From contig CM053141.1 in the NCBI GenBank assembly GCA_028571685.1, positions 132,708,833-132,772,832 of the forward strand: a DNA stretch of 64,000 nucleotides, in the 5' to 3' direction. The notes under the pieces were generated by a model. It was not told the DNA's origin, did not search any database, and saw only the letters and a program-made list of their open reading frames with translations. The translations under genes and the position numbers were made by a program. This DNA is from Heterohyrax brucei (taxonomy: Eukaryota > Chordata > Mammalia > Hyracoidea > Procaviidae). This document shows, piece after piece, positions 10,670 through 22,444 of the stretch; within the stretch, counting starts at the first letter, position 1, and each line of letters opens with the position of its first letter.

Positions 10670-12388
10670 ATATAGGAGCTGTTAATTTTTTTGTTTTGAG
10701 ATTTTATAGTCCATTCTAGAAAAATCTAGGACAGAGTGCAGAAACACCAATGATAGATAATACACTAAGTACTGTTCAATTAAGAAGGTTCATATCAAGC
10801 ATAATTTACAATCAATGCGAAATCTCTTTTAAACCATAAATTCATGCACTTGTTTGACGCAGTACCCTCTACTACAGATTAGAGGACAGAGGGTGCTTTG
10901 AGTCTCAGTGCCATGTATGAAGAATAAGCAAATATCCTGCCAGGGTGCCACTTTGCTAAAAGCCTGCCATATGTCCACAATGCACTGAAGCATTAACAGC
11001 ACATCTCATTTTATTTCCCCACTTGACAAGCACAACTTAAAGCACGGATGAGCCTGCACTAAGTGTGCTTGTCTAATTCCCATTACTGCTAATTACATGC
11101 AAGCTGCAGGAGGACCACATTCTACAAAAAAGAGGCTTTCTTTTTGAAAAAGCGATTATGAAAACCAGTAAACTTTCAAAGTAATAGACTATTTCTTACA
11201 TTCATTAGCACTTTATATGACTGTGGATATTTTATTTTATAACCTTAACTCTTATTGAGTTGTGGCCATATACCCACATGAGTATTTTTTAAAATAAAGT
11301 CATTTTCAGTCTACTGCCTGGGAAAGGCTAGCAGCAATTTGTCTTCATAGAGAATCCTTGCTATGCTATTTTTTGAATTGCAGAGTAGAAAAACTGTCTT
11401 AAGGCTAAGATGTACCAGTGACAAGAAAAAAAAAATACATAAAAATAAAAACTTTGTATCTTTTTGAGTTCTATTAAACTAGAGCGTGCCATTTTTTAAA
11501 GTAGATAAGTAAATTTTAAACCTTTTTTTTTCCAGGTAATTTTGTATTTCGATCTTTTTGATTCGACAAGGAAGTACATATGAAACGCTTTGACCAAGCA
11601 GCACAATATGTCTCATTACAGAATACACTATGACAAATATGCTTCTCAGTGAAGTTTCACCCAGGATACTTATAATGCAAATAAAAGGTAACATTGAACA
11701 TTTTTTTTCAGTCTTTCAACATGGACTGCATATTTTCAGTGTTTAAAATTTTAGAACATAATCAATAAAGTATATTTTGATAAAATATGAGAACATGATA
11801 TGGTCAAAGCTAAGCAGGGCTTCACATTGTCTCTATAAACAGACTAAAGTCAGTATATTCTTTGACCAGCATCTTTACAGAATTCTCTTTTCTTATGGAA
11901 TATCCAATAAGAAAATAGAATCTTGGACACATATGAGTTCATATTTACCTTTTTTATCTATAGTTGATTGAATATGCCGTTTTAATTTTATCAGAGTCCC
12001 AATTCAGTTCTAAATCTCTGAAATTGCTTAACGCTATACTGTGTTTTTTCCATATGATTTTCAGAGAACTCTAATTTGTGGAAATCCTCCTTGAGGTTTC
12101 CTATTTTGAGTCACTTCATTTTTAATTTTAACATCAAGAATGTCTGAAGTGCTTTTATGGAAGAGAAACTGTCAAAATTTCCTTTAAAGTAAGTGTTCAA
12201 TAAATGTGTCTTCTCAGTCAAGTGAAGAGTGCTCATTACTCTCAGTTCACAGGAAAGGTAAATAAGTGCTGCAGAGAGACAAGCAAAGACAGGATGAAAC
12301 TCATGCATATGAGGATTACACATCTTGTCTTTTAAATTTAGCCTGTTCTCTTCAAATTGCACATGATTTCCTCTATGCTATCTTCTGT
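10670..12388. other. Unique stretch, with a candidate conserved block at 10855-11150
   Basis: No transposon or gene is recognised. Within it, 10855-11150 is less AT-biased than its surroundings, has few simple repeats and contains clustered TAATTA-like homeodomain cores near 11070-11100 (ctaattccc and gctaattacatgc). The rest is AT-rich with short frames only. Function is not inferable from sequence alone. Confidence 0.4.
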
Positions 12389-12391
12389 ACA

Positions 12392-12545
12392 GAAACCCTG
12401 GTGATGCAATGGGTTAAGTTCTATGTCTGCTAACCAAAAGTCAGCAGCTCAAGTCTGCCAGGCACTCCTTGGAAACTCTATGGGGCAGTTCTACTCTGAC
12501 CTCTATGGTTGCTTTGGTTCAGACCTGACTCAATAGCAGTATCTG
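12392..12545 (+). mobile_element. AfroSINE
   Basis: Starts gaaaccctggtgatgcaatg and continues through ctgctaaccaaaagtcagcag, ccttggaaactctatggggc and the tail tgactcaatagcagt, the sense order of the family. The (GT)n run at 12543-12564 takes the place of the usual 3' tail. Confidence 0.9.
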
Positions 12546-12564
12546 TGTGTGTGTGCGTGTGTGT
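12543..12564. repeat. (GT)n microsatellite at a SINE tail
   Basis: A GT run of about 11 units with one GC interruption, grown at the 3' end of the SINE. Confidence 0.85.
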
Positions 12565-12992
12565 TTAGTCTTCTAAATAGAAAAATTGCTAAGAAAAAAA
12601 ACAGTTGAATTGGTTAAGTCTTCCTGCTCTGCCAATACACAGAATGGCCATGTGGTTTGAGTAAAAAACTGATTCTAAACTTCAATTGTGTCAGTTGTAC
12701 TTTATTTTTGAGAGATTTGGAAGGTAAACTCTTAAGGACTTAGAAAAAATCTGGTTATTTACCCCCACTTCTACCTCAAGTACAGCTGATACAGCTACAG
12801 AAGCTGTTATCAAGCTAAACCCTGAGCCATTCATTTTTCTAGAAGACAGAGATAGGTATCCCAGAATGAAGAAAATAACTACCTCTCCTCTTCTTCAGAT
12901 CATTCATTCTTCCTGTCTCTCAAAAATTGAAATCAAGTGCATATTCTGGGCGATCTTTAGGGCTAGGTCTAGAATACCCAGAAAAACATACC

Positions 12993-13606
12993 TGTGTTAC
13001 CAGACAAAAGTGTAGACTCTCATTATGTGCCTCCAAACAGCCAATCTCTGAGACAGTTATCAGGGTGAATGATCCAACAGAAGTTTATTACTGTGCACTA
13101 GCAGGCACAGGGAACACAGAAGAGTCTCTCCATCAAAAACCTGCTAAAAATCATCAGGTATTGGGGGTATATATAAAGGAGCAGGTTACATTTAACATGT
13201 AAATACAGGTATTGGTGCCAGCACCAGGGAAATCATGCGATTGATTGGAGCGAAGAGGGGGATCTGTTCACAGGCCTCTGGGAGTGTATCCATAGCAGGG
13301 ATCCAGACTGCTTTCGGTTGTTACATAAAGCAGGGGGTTCCCAACTGGCTCCTGGTATCTCTCATCCGTTTTCCTATTTCTGAAAAGCTGTGAAAACTGC
13401 AAAGACATTGTTTCCAATGTTCCTATCAGTTAATATATGACTTCCTGCCAGGGCCAAGAATTTTTCAGAAAGGGGAAAAGAGAAGTCAATTTTACAAAGA
13501 GAATGAAATCTTTGCTGCCAATTTTAACTTCTGTTTTTCAAAATGGGGGTATTTAAAACTTCTCTCCTGTTTCACCTGCATTCAGTAACGGAGGTCAGTT
13601 GATTCA
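12993..13606 (-). mobile_element. Solo LTR of an unassigned endogenous retrovirus family
   Basis: A block of 614 bases that begins TG and ends CA on either strand and is flanked by identical 5-base repeats, atacc at 12988-12992 and again at 13607-13611. On the minus strand it has a TATA-like site (tttatatata, about 13168-13177) followed about 80 bases later by an AATAAA signal at 13089-13084 and a short downstream region, the U3-R-U5 order. There is no internal sequence, so the provirus has recombined to a solo LTR. Five-base duplications are usual for ERVL-type elements, but the sequence differs from the MaLR LTRs elsewhere in the window. Confidence 0.62.
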
Positions 13607-13611
13607 ATACC

Positions 13612-14580
13612 TTTCACAATTAAAGACAAAATGTAAACAATAATTCAGTGAACACTGATTCTACTTACATTGACAGGTAAGCAGAATGAAACTTTTAGGA
13701 ATGAACAAACAAAAATCAACACTGAACTAGTAAGCCACTCTTCAGAAGCTCTATAAGCAGACAATAATTTTCAAGGATTCCTGAAATTAGTTCAGCCTGG
13801 CTGGTCATCCTAGGACAAAGGGGATTAGTTGGCTTCTTTCTTCTTTTTATGTGAATTAGATGACAAGTCAGAAACTGATTGGGGTTGCAAATAAAGTTTC
13901 TGGAAAGACAATATACAAGTCACTATAAATATGTGTGACTCTGTGTCATTAAAAGGGCAGCCAAGTTACCTGGCTCCAGCCTGGCCCTTTGACTTTAACA
14001 TAATTGAACAGGCTGCCAAACTCTTCTCCTGAGGGTAGCTATTGGACTGCCAGCTACGTGGCAGAAATTACAGTACCAACAGACTTGTTCTAAATACATA
14101 CTTCTTCCCTTCCACTTCAACAAACCTCAAGTGCTAACCATTTTGAGAAAGATGAAAGCAAAAACCAAGAGGAAAAAGCTTTTTAAAAATAAATTCATTT
14201 TCTATACAATGACAACTTATAATCCCTCAAAATGAGTTTATTTGCAGGAAAAATTAGATTTTTTTCTACGTTTGCATTAAACGAAATTTGTCACACAAAT
14301 TTATAGTACCTTCTATTAAGAGTTATGGTTTGCTTTAAAAATAAATATTTCTTTAATTAGCTAGCTGAATTTCATAAACCACATCCATCTCTAGGTAAAA
14401 CCTTGTTCTTTTTCTTGTGTTCGCTAATTTTTATACTGGGACCAAACAACCAGCCAAATTCAAAAACCTCAAAGCTGCTTTGAATGTATTACTCACTCAT
14501 ATCTAACCACAACTTTACTTCCATTTCCATTGAAGGTAGTCAAACTCATACTCCAGTATCATTATGGGTAGGTTTATTTG
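13612..14580. other. Unique or unrecognised stretch
   Basis: AT-rich sequence with no recognised repeat, coding frame or RNA gene. Confidence 0.45.
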
Positions 14581-14640
14581 GTTCTATAGGGTTGCTATGA
14601 TTCTGAAGTGACTTCTTGGCAGTCGGTTTGGCTTTATGTT
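14581..14640 (+). mobile_element. AfroSINE 3' remnant
   Basis: ctatagggttgctatgattc followed by gaagtgac, cagtcggtttgg is the SINE/RTE tail. The tRNA-like head is missing. Confidence 0.6.
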
Positions 14641-15049
14641 TTAGTTTTGTTTTATTGTGTCTTGGGTTTAGATGCAGTAACAGTCTTTGCTGCTGACTTG
14701 GATTCATCCCTGAACAAATACATTGACTACATTCCTACAGAAGTAATCTTTCCATTGCCTGCTTCTGATTATATCACCTACTCAAATGGCTTTAGTAGTT
14801 CCAAAAAGTCTATAAAATAAAGTACAAGTACCTTGGTAGGTGTTCAAAGAAGATATTCAACTCCTCAGTCTGATTTGACCCCAACTGCTCCTATATTCTT
14901 CCCCACTGACCCCGTCAAGCAGTGCTGTGCTGTAACAACTGCATTGCTCCCTCGGACCTGCCTCGTAAGCCTCTCCTTTGTTTGTTGTATCCATTTCAGA
15001 AAACTTCTCTTCCTATGTATGGTTGACCTCCTCATGGTATCATAAATTA

Positions 15050-15325
15050 ATTCCTTGCCAACTTCACCTCACCTCCTGATTCATATCTGTTCAGATTCCA
15101 TGTCCTACAAGGAAAGGTCTTTCTGAAAATTCAAAGTAGATCTGATAACGTCTATCTCATACTCTTCTGGCCTCTCAACTATCTCCTTTGTAGTACTCAC
15201 TGTATCTATGATTAACTATCTGCATAATTACTTGTCAAGTCTGCTTCTGCCACATAGCAGCAAGCAATGTGAGGGCAAAGATTGGTATCTCTTTCCCCCT
15301 GTATTCCCAGAACCTGAGGAATGCA
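15050..15325 (+). mobile_element. LINE2 (L2) 3' end
   Basis: The phrases gtgagggcaaagattggtatc and tgtattcccagaacc, with upstream blocks in the expected order, match the ancient mammalian L2 3' end. It is diverged and lacks a clean terminal repeat. Confidence 0.55.
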
Positions 15326-15482
15326 GCAGTCACTCCCTATCTGGGCTCCCATGGAAAATTTTGTCTCTCATTACACTAAGCCAGTTTTCAGGTCAAATTT
15401 TTACTATGGAAATTCATCATGATGATGTGTGTGTGTGTGTCTTGTCAGCAGCCCCATATTTTACTCACCTTTGCCTCTCCGA

Positions 15483-15530
15483 CAGCACCTTGCACAAAGC
15501 TGTGCAGTGTTCAGTAAATGTTTAATCTAG
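15483..15530 (+). mobile_element. Second short L2-like tail
   Basis: agcaccttgcacaaagctg followed by gttcagtaaatgttta resembles the final 45 bases of L2. It may be the true end of the L2 at 15050, split by about 150 bases of unrelated sequence. Confidence 0.4.
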
Positions 15531-15534
15531 TTAG

Positions 15535-16410
15535 ATGGAAAAATCATTAAATAAATGCCTTTTCAAGCTATAAGACCCACGTGTAAAAAGTGACCTTGGC
15601 AGATTGGGATTATTAGCTCTGACTTCAGAAAATCAGTACAAATTTCTGCCCAAGTGAGAGTAAACGAAGTTATTATTTTCTGCCATTTCATTAAATTGGA
15701 GGTCTTAAACTCTGAATCTCGCTAATAGCTTCTAAATAAATTCACTTTTCTATTTATTGGTTTTTACCCTACAAATAGTTTATTTCACACTTACAGAGGT
15801 CAAATTCCTTTCAAAATCCATTGAACTTACTTCTTTCATGTATATGTCTTCAAATTAAAATATATTAACATGCTAAGAGGCCAATTTTTTCGACAACATG
15901 AAATATTTTTTACGTCAGTGGGTCGGTCTCCCCTGTGTCAAATACTCCCAACAAGCTTTTTCAGCATCCACACACAGTAGTTCCAGATATTTTTAATGCG
16001 AATAATTGCCAAATGGTAGTGTATAGTTAGAGGGCTTGTCTTGAAGCTATATTTGCATAGTAGGTATAATATTTTTGTTTCACATGTGTGCATTTGGAGT
16101 GGCCTTGGTGTGAAGATGATGGACAACATACAGAAACATACTTCCCATCATCAGCAAAAACTGACAGGCAAGATCCAAGAAAAGCTAGTATTTACTGTGG
16201 TGTTACAGAAAAATTTTCATGCTGTTTCAGAAACAAAAAGTAGTCAACATTACCCCATCCTTCTTCAGTCAACAACCTTGTAAAAGGGATAGTACACCCA
16301 CTACTAAAGAATTGAATAGTCTTTTTGTTTCAAATGCTGATTTATACAATTTCAATTTTAAAATGTGGCATTAACAACACTTGTTTAAGAATCATATAAG
16401 TGTGCAGCAG
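15535..16410. other. Unique or unrecognised stretch
   Basis: No repeat family is recognised. The part at 15570-15720 has a low density of simple repeats and could be conserved noncoding DNA, but nothing in the sequence proves it. Confidence 0.4.
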
Positions 16411-16417
16411 GCCCTGC

Positions 16418-16577
16418 CCACTGAAACCCACTGCTGTTGAATCAATTCTAACTTATATTGACCCTATAGGACAGAGTATAACTGTCCTGTAGAGTTTACA
16501 AGGAACTCCTTGTGGATTTGCACTGCCAACTTCTGGTTAGCAGCCACAGCAATTAACCACTTAAGCCACCAGGCTCT
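16418..16577 (-). mobile_element. AfroSINE, antisense
   Basis: Reverse-complement blocks: cccactgctgttgaatcaat, ccctataggacagagtataa, gttagcagcca and taagccaccagg. Near full length but diverged. Confidence 0.87.
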
Positions 16578-16650
16578 ATTACAGGTAACATCTCAAGATA
16601 ACTATTTTATCTCACAAATGAAAGAAAATTTACTTCCTTTGTTTTGAAAA

Positions 16651-19600
16651 ACAATGCTGTATTTCAATCAAGTCAGTCTTGATTCATAGGCACTCCATGT
16701 ACAATACAATGAAACAATGCGCAGTCCTCCACTGTCTTCACTATTTTTGTTATGCTTGAGCTCATCGTTGCAGTCAGTGTCAACCCATTTGTTGACAGTT
16801 TTCCATTTTTTTTGTTGACCTAATTTGTCAAACACGAAGTCCTTCTCAAGGGAATGGTCCTTCCTGATAACATGTCCAAAATAAATGAGACCAAGTCTCA
16901 CCATCCTCATTCCCAAGAAGCATTACAATTGTACTTCTTTCCATGATAGATTTGTTTGTTCTTCTGGCAATACATCATATAGTCAACATTCTTCACCAAC
17001 ATCATAATTCAAAGGCATCCATTTTTCTTTGGTCCTTGTTAGTCACTGCCCAGCTTTTACATGCATATGAGATGCCTGAAAATACCACAGATTTGGTAAA
17101 GTGTACCTTAGTCCCCAAAGTGTTATTTTTGCTTTTCAAAACTATAAAGAGATCTTTTACAGCAGATTTGACAATGCAATATATCATCTGATTTCCTGAC
17201 TACTGCTTCTATGGCTGTTGATTGTAGATGTGAGTAAAATGAAATCTCTGACATATTTAATCTCTTCCCCATTTATCATAATGTTGCTTACTGAAATAGT
17301 TATAAGAACTTTTGTTTTATATATTGCGGTATAATCCAGACTGAAGGCTGTGGTCTTTGAGCTTCATCAGTAAGTGCTACAAGTTCTCCTCCCTTTTAGC
17401 AAGAAAGTTTGTATAATTTTCTTCACCTTCATCCTGAACCCACATACAAGCAATTGATGATCTCTTTCACAATCAGCCTCTGTCCTTGTTCTGACTCTTA
17501 TCAACAGTTCACAGTGCATCAAATCTGTTCTCAAGATGATCTCTAAATTCAAGTAGGATATATTCAAGGTTGTATTTTGACTCTCGCAGAGTTGCTCTAA
17601 TTTTCTTCACCTTCAACTTTAACCCATGTACAAACAACTCATGGACTATTCCATACCCAGCCTCTGTTCTTGCTCTGACTGGTGAAATTTTGAGCTTCTC
17701 CATGGTCTCTTACCACAAATGTTGCTGTGGTTCTAAAGTGCCTTCATATGAGATCCAACTCTATGTACAATAAAATGAATCCTTGCCCAGTCCTGTACCA
17801 TCCTCACAATCACTGGTATGCTTGAGACCACTGTTGCAGCCACCATGTCAGTCCATCTCCTCGGGGGTCTTCCTCTTCTCTGCTGACACTCTATTTACCA
17901 AGCATGGTGCTCTTGTCCAGAAGCAGTCCCTCCTGACAATATATTCAAAGTATGAGGTAAAAGTTTTGCCATCCTTACTTAAGGAGCATTCTGGCTGTAC
18001 TTCTCCAAAACAGATTGGTTTATTTTTCTAGCAGTCTATGGTACATTCAATATTCTTTGCTAACACCATGATTCAAAAGCATTAATTCTTCTTCTGCCTC
18101 TTTTACTCACTGTCCAGCTTTTCTATATGAAGGAAGCAACTGAAAACACCATGGCTTCAGTCAGACACATCTTAATCCTTAAAGTAGAATCTTTGCTTTT
18201 TAAACCTATAAGAGAGGTTTTATGCAGCATATTTGCAAAATGGAAATGCTTCTTTGGCTGTTGATCATGAATTCAAGTAGAATGAAATCCATGATAACTT
18301 CAATCTTTTCTCTATTTACCATAATGTTGTTTATTGAGCCAGTTGTAAAGACTCTTGTTTTCTTTATGTAAAGGGTTAATTCATACTGAAGACTAGTCTT
18401 CTATCTTTTTCAACAGGTGTTTCAAATCCTCCTCACTTTTAACAAGGTTGTGTCATCTGCATAACACAGGTTGTTAATCAGTCTTCCTCCAATACTGATA
18501 ACTCCATTCTTCTTTATACAGTTTAGATTCTCAGGTTATTTGCGCAGCATACAGACTGAATAAGCATGGTGAAACGATATAGTCTTGACACACATCTTTC
18601 CTGATTTTAACCACATAGAGTCCACCTGTTCTGTCCAAATAACTTTGACTTGGTCTATGTCCACTTCCTCATGAGCACAAGTAAGCATTCTGTAATTCTC
18701 TTTCTTCATAAAGCTATCCATAATTTGTTACAATCTTTTGCAAAGTCAGTATAACAGAGGTAAACATCTCTCTGATAGTCTCTGCTTTCGTCCAAGATCC
18801 ATCTAACATCAGAAATGATATCCCTCAGTCCACTGTCTCTTCTGAATCATGCCTGAATTTCTGGCAGTTCCCTGTGAATGTACTGCTACAACTGCTTCTG
18901 AATGATCCTCAGCAAAATTTTACTTGTGTATGATATTAATATTGTTCAAAAATTTCCACATTCTGTTGGATCACCTTTCTTCTTAATGAGCACAAACATG
19001 GATCTCTTTCAGTTGGTTTGCCGGGTAGCTGTATTCCAAATTTCTTGGCACAGACAAGTAAGCATTTCTAGCATTTCATCAGTGTGTTGAAATGCCTGAC
19101 TGTTTTTCCACAATTCCTGAAGCCATGTTTTTTCTACACCTTCAGTGTAGCTTGGATCTCTTCCTTCAGTACCATTGGTTCTTAATCATATACTACCTCT
19201 GGATGAGTGAACATCAAGCAATTGTTTTTGATACAGTGATTCTGTGTATTCCTTCCATCTTCTTTTGATGCTTCCTGCATCATTCAATACTTTGCCTGTA
19301 GAATCCTTCAACGTTGCAATAGGCGGCTTGAATTTTCTATTCAGTTCTTTTACGTTGAGAAACATCCAGTATGTTCTTTCCTTTTGGTTTTTAACTCCAG
19401 GTCTTTGCAAATGTCATTGTAATACTTTGTGTTCTCCTGTCACCCTTTCAAGTAAGTCTTCTGTTCAGCTCTTTTATGTCACCATTCCTTCCTTTTACTT
19501 TAGCTACTCAGCATTCAAGAGCAACTTTCAAGGTCTCTTCTGACATCTATTTTGGTCGTATCTTTCCTTCCTGTTTTTTTTAATGACACTTTGCTTTCTT

Positions 19601-21812
19601 CATGTATAATGTTCTTGATGTCATTCCACAACTCAGTTGGTTTTCAGTCACTAAGGTTCAACATATCAAATCTAATAGTGCTGTGTTCTCTAAATTCAGA
19701 CGGGATATATTTGAGTTCATACTTTAGCTCTTGGGGACTTGCTGTAATTTTCTTCAGCTTCAGCTTGAACTTACATATGAGTAATTGAAGGTGTGTTTCA
19801 CAGTTGGCCCAGCCTTATTCTGACTTCTGATCAATGATATTGAGCTTTTCCATGATCTCTTTCCACAGATGTAGTCGACTTGAGTCCTGTATATTTCATC
19901 TGGAAGGTTCTACTTGCTGATGCTGCTGAAAAAAGGTACTTGCAATAAAGAAGCTGATGGTCTTGCAAAACTCTATCATGCGACCTCTGATGTCATTTCT
20001 ATCACCAAGGCCATGTTTTCCAACTATCAACCTTTTGTTTCCAACTTTTGCATTCCAGTCACCAGGAATTATTAACATATCTTGACTGCATGCATGATCC
20101 ATTTAAGACTGCAGCAGTTGGTAAAAATCTTCAATTTCTTCATCTTTTGCCTCAGTGGTTGGTGTGCAAATTTGAGCAATAGTTATATTAACACGTCTTC
20201 CATGTAAGATTATGGACACTACCCTATCACTAGCAGCACTGTACTTCAGGATACATCATGAGATGTTCTTTTTTACAATGAATGCAATGTCATTCCTCTT
20301 CAATTTGTCATTTCCAGCATAGTAGACAACATGATTATTTGATGCAAAATGGCCAAATACCAGACCATGTCAATGCACTAATCTCTAGTATAGTCATGTC
20401 CATGCATTCATTTTTTGATGACTTCCAGTTTTCCTAGATTCATACTTCTCACATTCTATTCTCGATTATTAACGGATGTTTAAAATGTTTCGCATTTTGA
20501 GTCATGACTCAAACCAAGGCATTAAGGGCAACACTGCTTTGAGGAGGCAGCTCTTCCCCAATTGTATTTCATATATCTTTCTACCTGAGAGGCATATCTA
20601 CTAACACTATATCAGAGAATGTTCTGCTCTTATTCATGTGGTTTTCACCAGCCAAATTTTTCAAAAGTAGACTGTCAGATCCTTCTTCAAACAGTTTGTT
20701 AGTCTGGAAGCTGTCCACCAAGGGTGACTATGTTGTTATTTGAAATATGATGGCAAAGCTCCCTATATCACAGTCACACACAAGCCATCACAGTACAACA
20801 AAATGAAAACACATTGTGGTCCACAGATATAGCTGACTTGATTACTGTGTTCACCTTCTGGCAAGGTTCATCTGAATAGTCGCCACTGACATTGTTGAAA
20901 AAAAAAGCTATTTGCAATGAAATCTTTGGTTTTACAAAATTCTATCATGGAATTTCCAGCATCATTTCTGTCACCATGGCCATATTTTCCAACAACTATT
21001 TCTTCTTTTTTGTACCCAATTTCCACATGCCAATCACCACTTATTATCAATGCATCTTGATTATATGTTTGATCAATTTCAGATTGCAAAAGTTGGTAAA
21101 AATCTTCAATTTATTCATATTTGGCATTAGTGGTTGTGCTTAAATTTGAATAACTGTCATATTAACTGGTCTTCCCTGTAGGTGTATAAATATTATCCTA
21201 TCACTGACAGCACTGTACTTCTGTACAGATGTTGAAATGATCTTGTTGACAATGAATACAACAATGGCTTTTCTCTTCATCTTGTTATTCCCAGCATAAT
21301 TGTCTGATTCAGAATGACCAATACCATAGCTATGTCTAGGATATCTATCTTAATGAATTCCATTTCATTTTTGATGATTTCCAATTTTCCTAGATGTATA
21401 CTTTGTACATTCCATGTTCTGATTATTAATGAATGTTTACACCTGTTTCTTCTCATTGTGAATTGTGCCACTGCAACAAATGAACATACCACAAGCTTTA
21501 CTCATCTACAGAGCTAAGGATGATTGCTTTCAGAAAGCAGCTTTTCCTCAGTACTATTTTGAGTGCCTTCCAGTGCAAGGGATTTATCTTCTGACATGAT
21601 GCCAGATAACATTCTGTTGCTATTCATAAGGCTTTCACTGGCTAATTTTTTCAGAAGTAGACTGTCAGGTCCTTTTTTCTTGCCTTTCTTAGTTTGGAAA
21701 CCTGCCCACCATTGGTTACCCTGTTGGTATTTGAAACACCCATGGTGTTATGTACAGCATCACAGGAACACACAAGCCACTACAGTATAATAAACTGACA
21801 CCTTTTACATTT
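16651..21812 (-). mobile_element. Older RTE LINE, antisense, split by a second RTE
   Basis: This copy is in two pieces. 16651-17720 is the 3' tail and a shortened reverse-transcriptase part. 20821-21812 is the 5' part with the endonuclease. The two pieces meet inside the same element word: ccacaaat at 17713-17720 and ccacagat at 20821-20828 look like the target duplication of the RTE at 17721-20820. Most of the reverse transcriptase is deleted (join near 17411), and about 90 bases of endonuclease sequence appear twice, at about 17412-17500 and 17590-17690. No frame exceeds about 85 codons. Confidence 0.78.
17721..20820 (-). mobile_element. RTE LINE, antisense, near full length, nested in an RTE
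   Basis: About 3.1 kb running without large gaps from the 3' tail (left) through reverse transcriptase and endonuclease to the 5' end with its short terminal block at 20780-20812. On the minus strand at 19410-19186 a 74-codon piece contains I-K-R-R-W-K-E-Y-T-E-S-L-Y, the linker between endonuclease and reverse transcriptase in BovB-type proteins. At 20102-19896 and 21089-20868 (the latter in the host copy) the endonuclease motif G-D-W is visible. Many stops and frameshifts make it inactive. Being nearly complete is unusual, because most RTE copies are 5'-truncated. Confidence 0.8.
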
Positions 21813-21814
21813 GC

Positions 21815-22287
21815 CTTTACTCTGACATTAAAACCAAATAGTTCATTTTAATTGCTGAGTTGCATGACAAAAGCACAAGTGTGAACTTAATACACAAATA
21901 ATGTTTTTAGGCCAAATGTTCTTCAGAAGATACCAGGGAGCACTCTAAAAACAAAGGTTATAATGCTCTTTTGATGAAGAAATGTAGAGGAAAACTGAGT
22001 TACTTCTGAGCGTATGGCAGCATAGGCAATGCCAAACTGCAAAGAACTTTCCTTGTAGCAGTTGGTTCCGTCTTCATATTTTGAACAATTACTCAGTTTT
22101 AGCAAACAACATCATCTGTCACAGCAAAACAAAGTTTTCAAATAAAATTTATGTTCTCTTTCAGCTTTTGTTTGTATTTCAGTTATAAGATTATGTTGAA
22201 TTATACAACTGTGTGAGGGGGTTACATGAAGATTGTGGCAAAACTAACTCCCATCCTAACTACCTATTGACAGCACCATAAAAACAA
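21815..22287. other. Unique or unrecognised stretch
   Basis: No repeat or gene is recognised between the RTE 5' end and the next SINE. Confidence 0.45.
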
Positions 22288-22443
22288 CACAAACAAACCT
22301 ACTGCCATCTAGTCAATTCTGACTCATAGTGACCCCATAGGACACAAGAGAATTGCCCCATAGAGTTTCCAAGAAGTGCCTGGTGGATTTGAACTGCCAA
22401 CCTTTTCAGCAGTCACAGTACTTAACCATTATGCCACCAGGGC
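22288..22443 (-). mobile_element. AfroSINE, antisense
   Basis: Reverse-complement blocks ctactgccatctagtcaatt, ccccataggac, gagtttccaagaagtgcctg and attatgccaccaggg. Full length with an A-rich left border. Confidence 0.9.
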
Positions 22444-22444
22444 C

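Noticed and set aside
12391..12465. A tRNA gene in the SINE heads
   Set aside because: The tRNA-like sequence is the diverged head of a SINE with no intact cloverleaf seen by eye.
13168..13179. Plus-strand TATA box
   Set aside because: The site is nearly palindromic. The poly(A) signal and LTR ends place the LTR on the minus strand.
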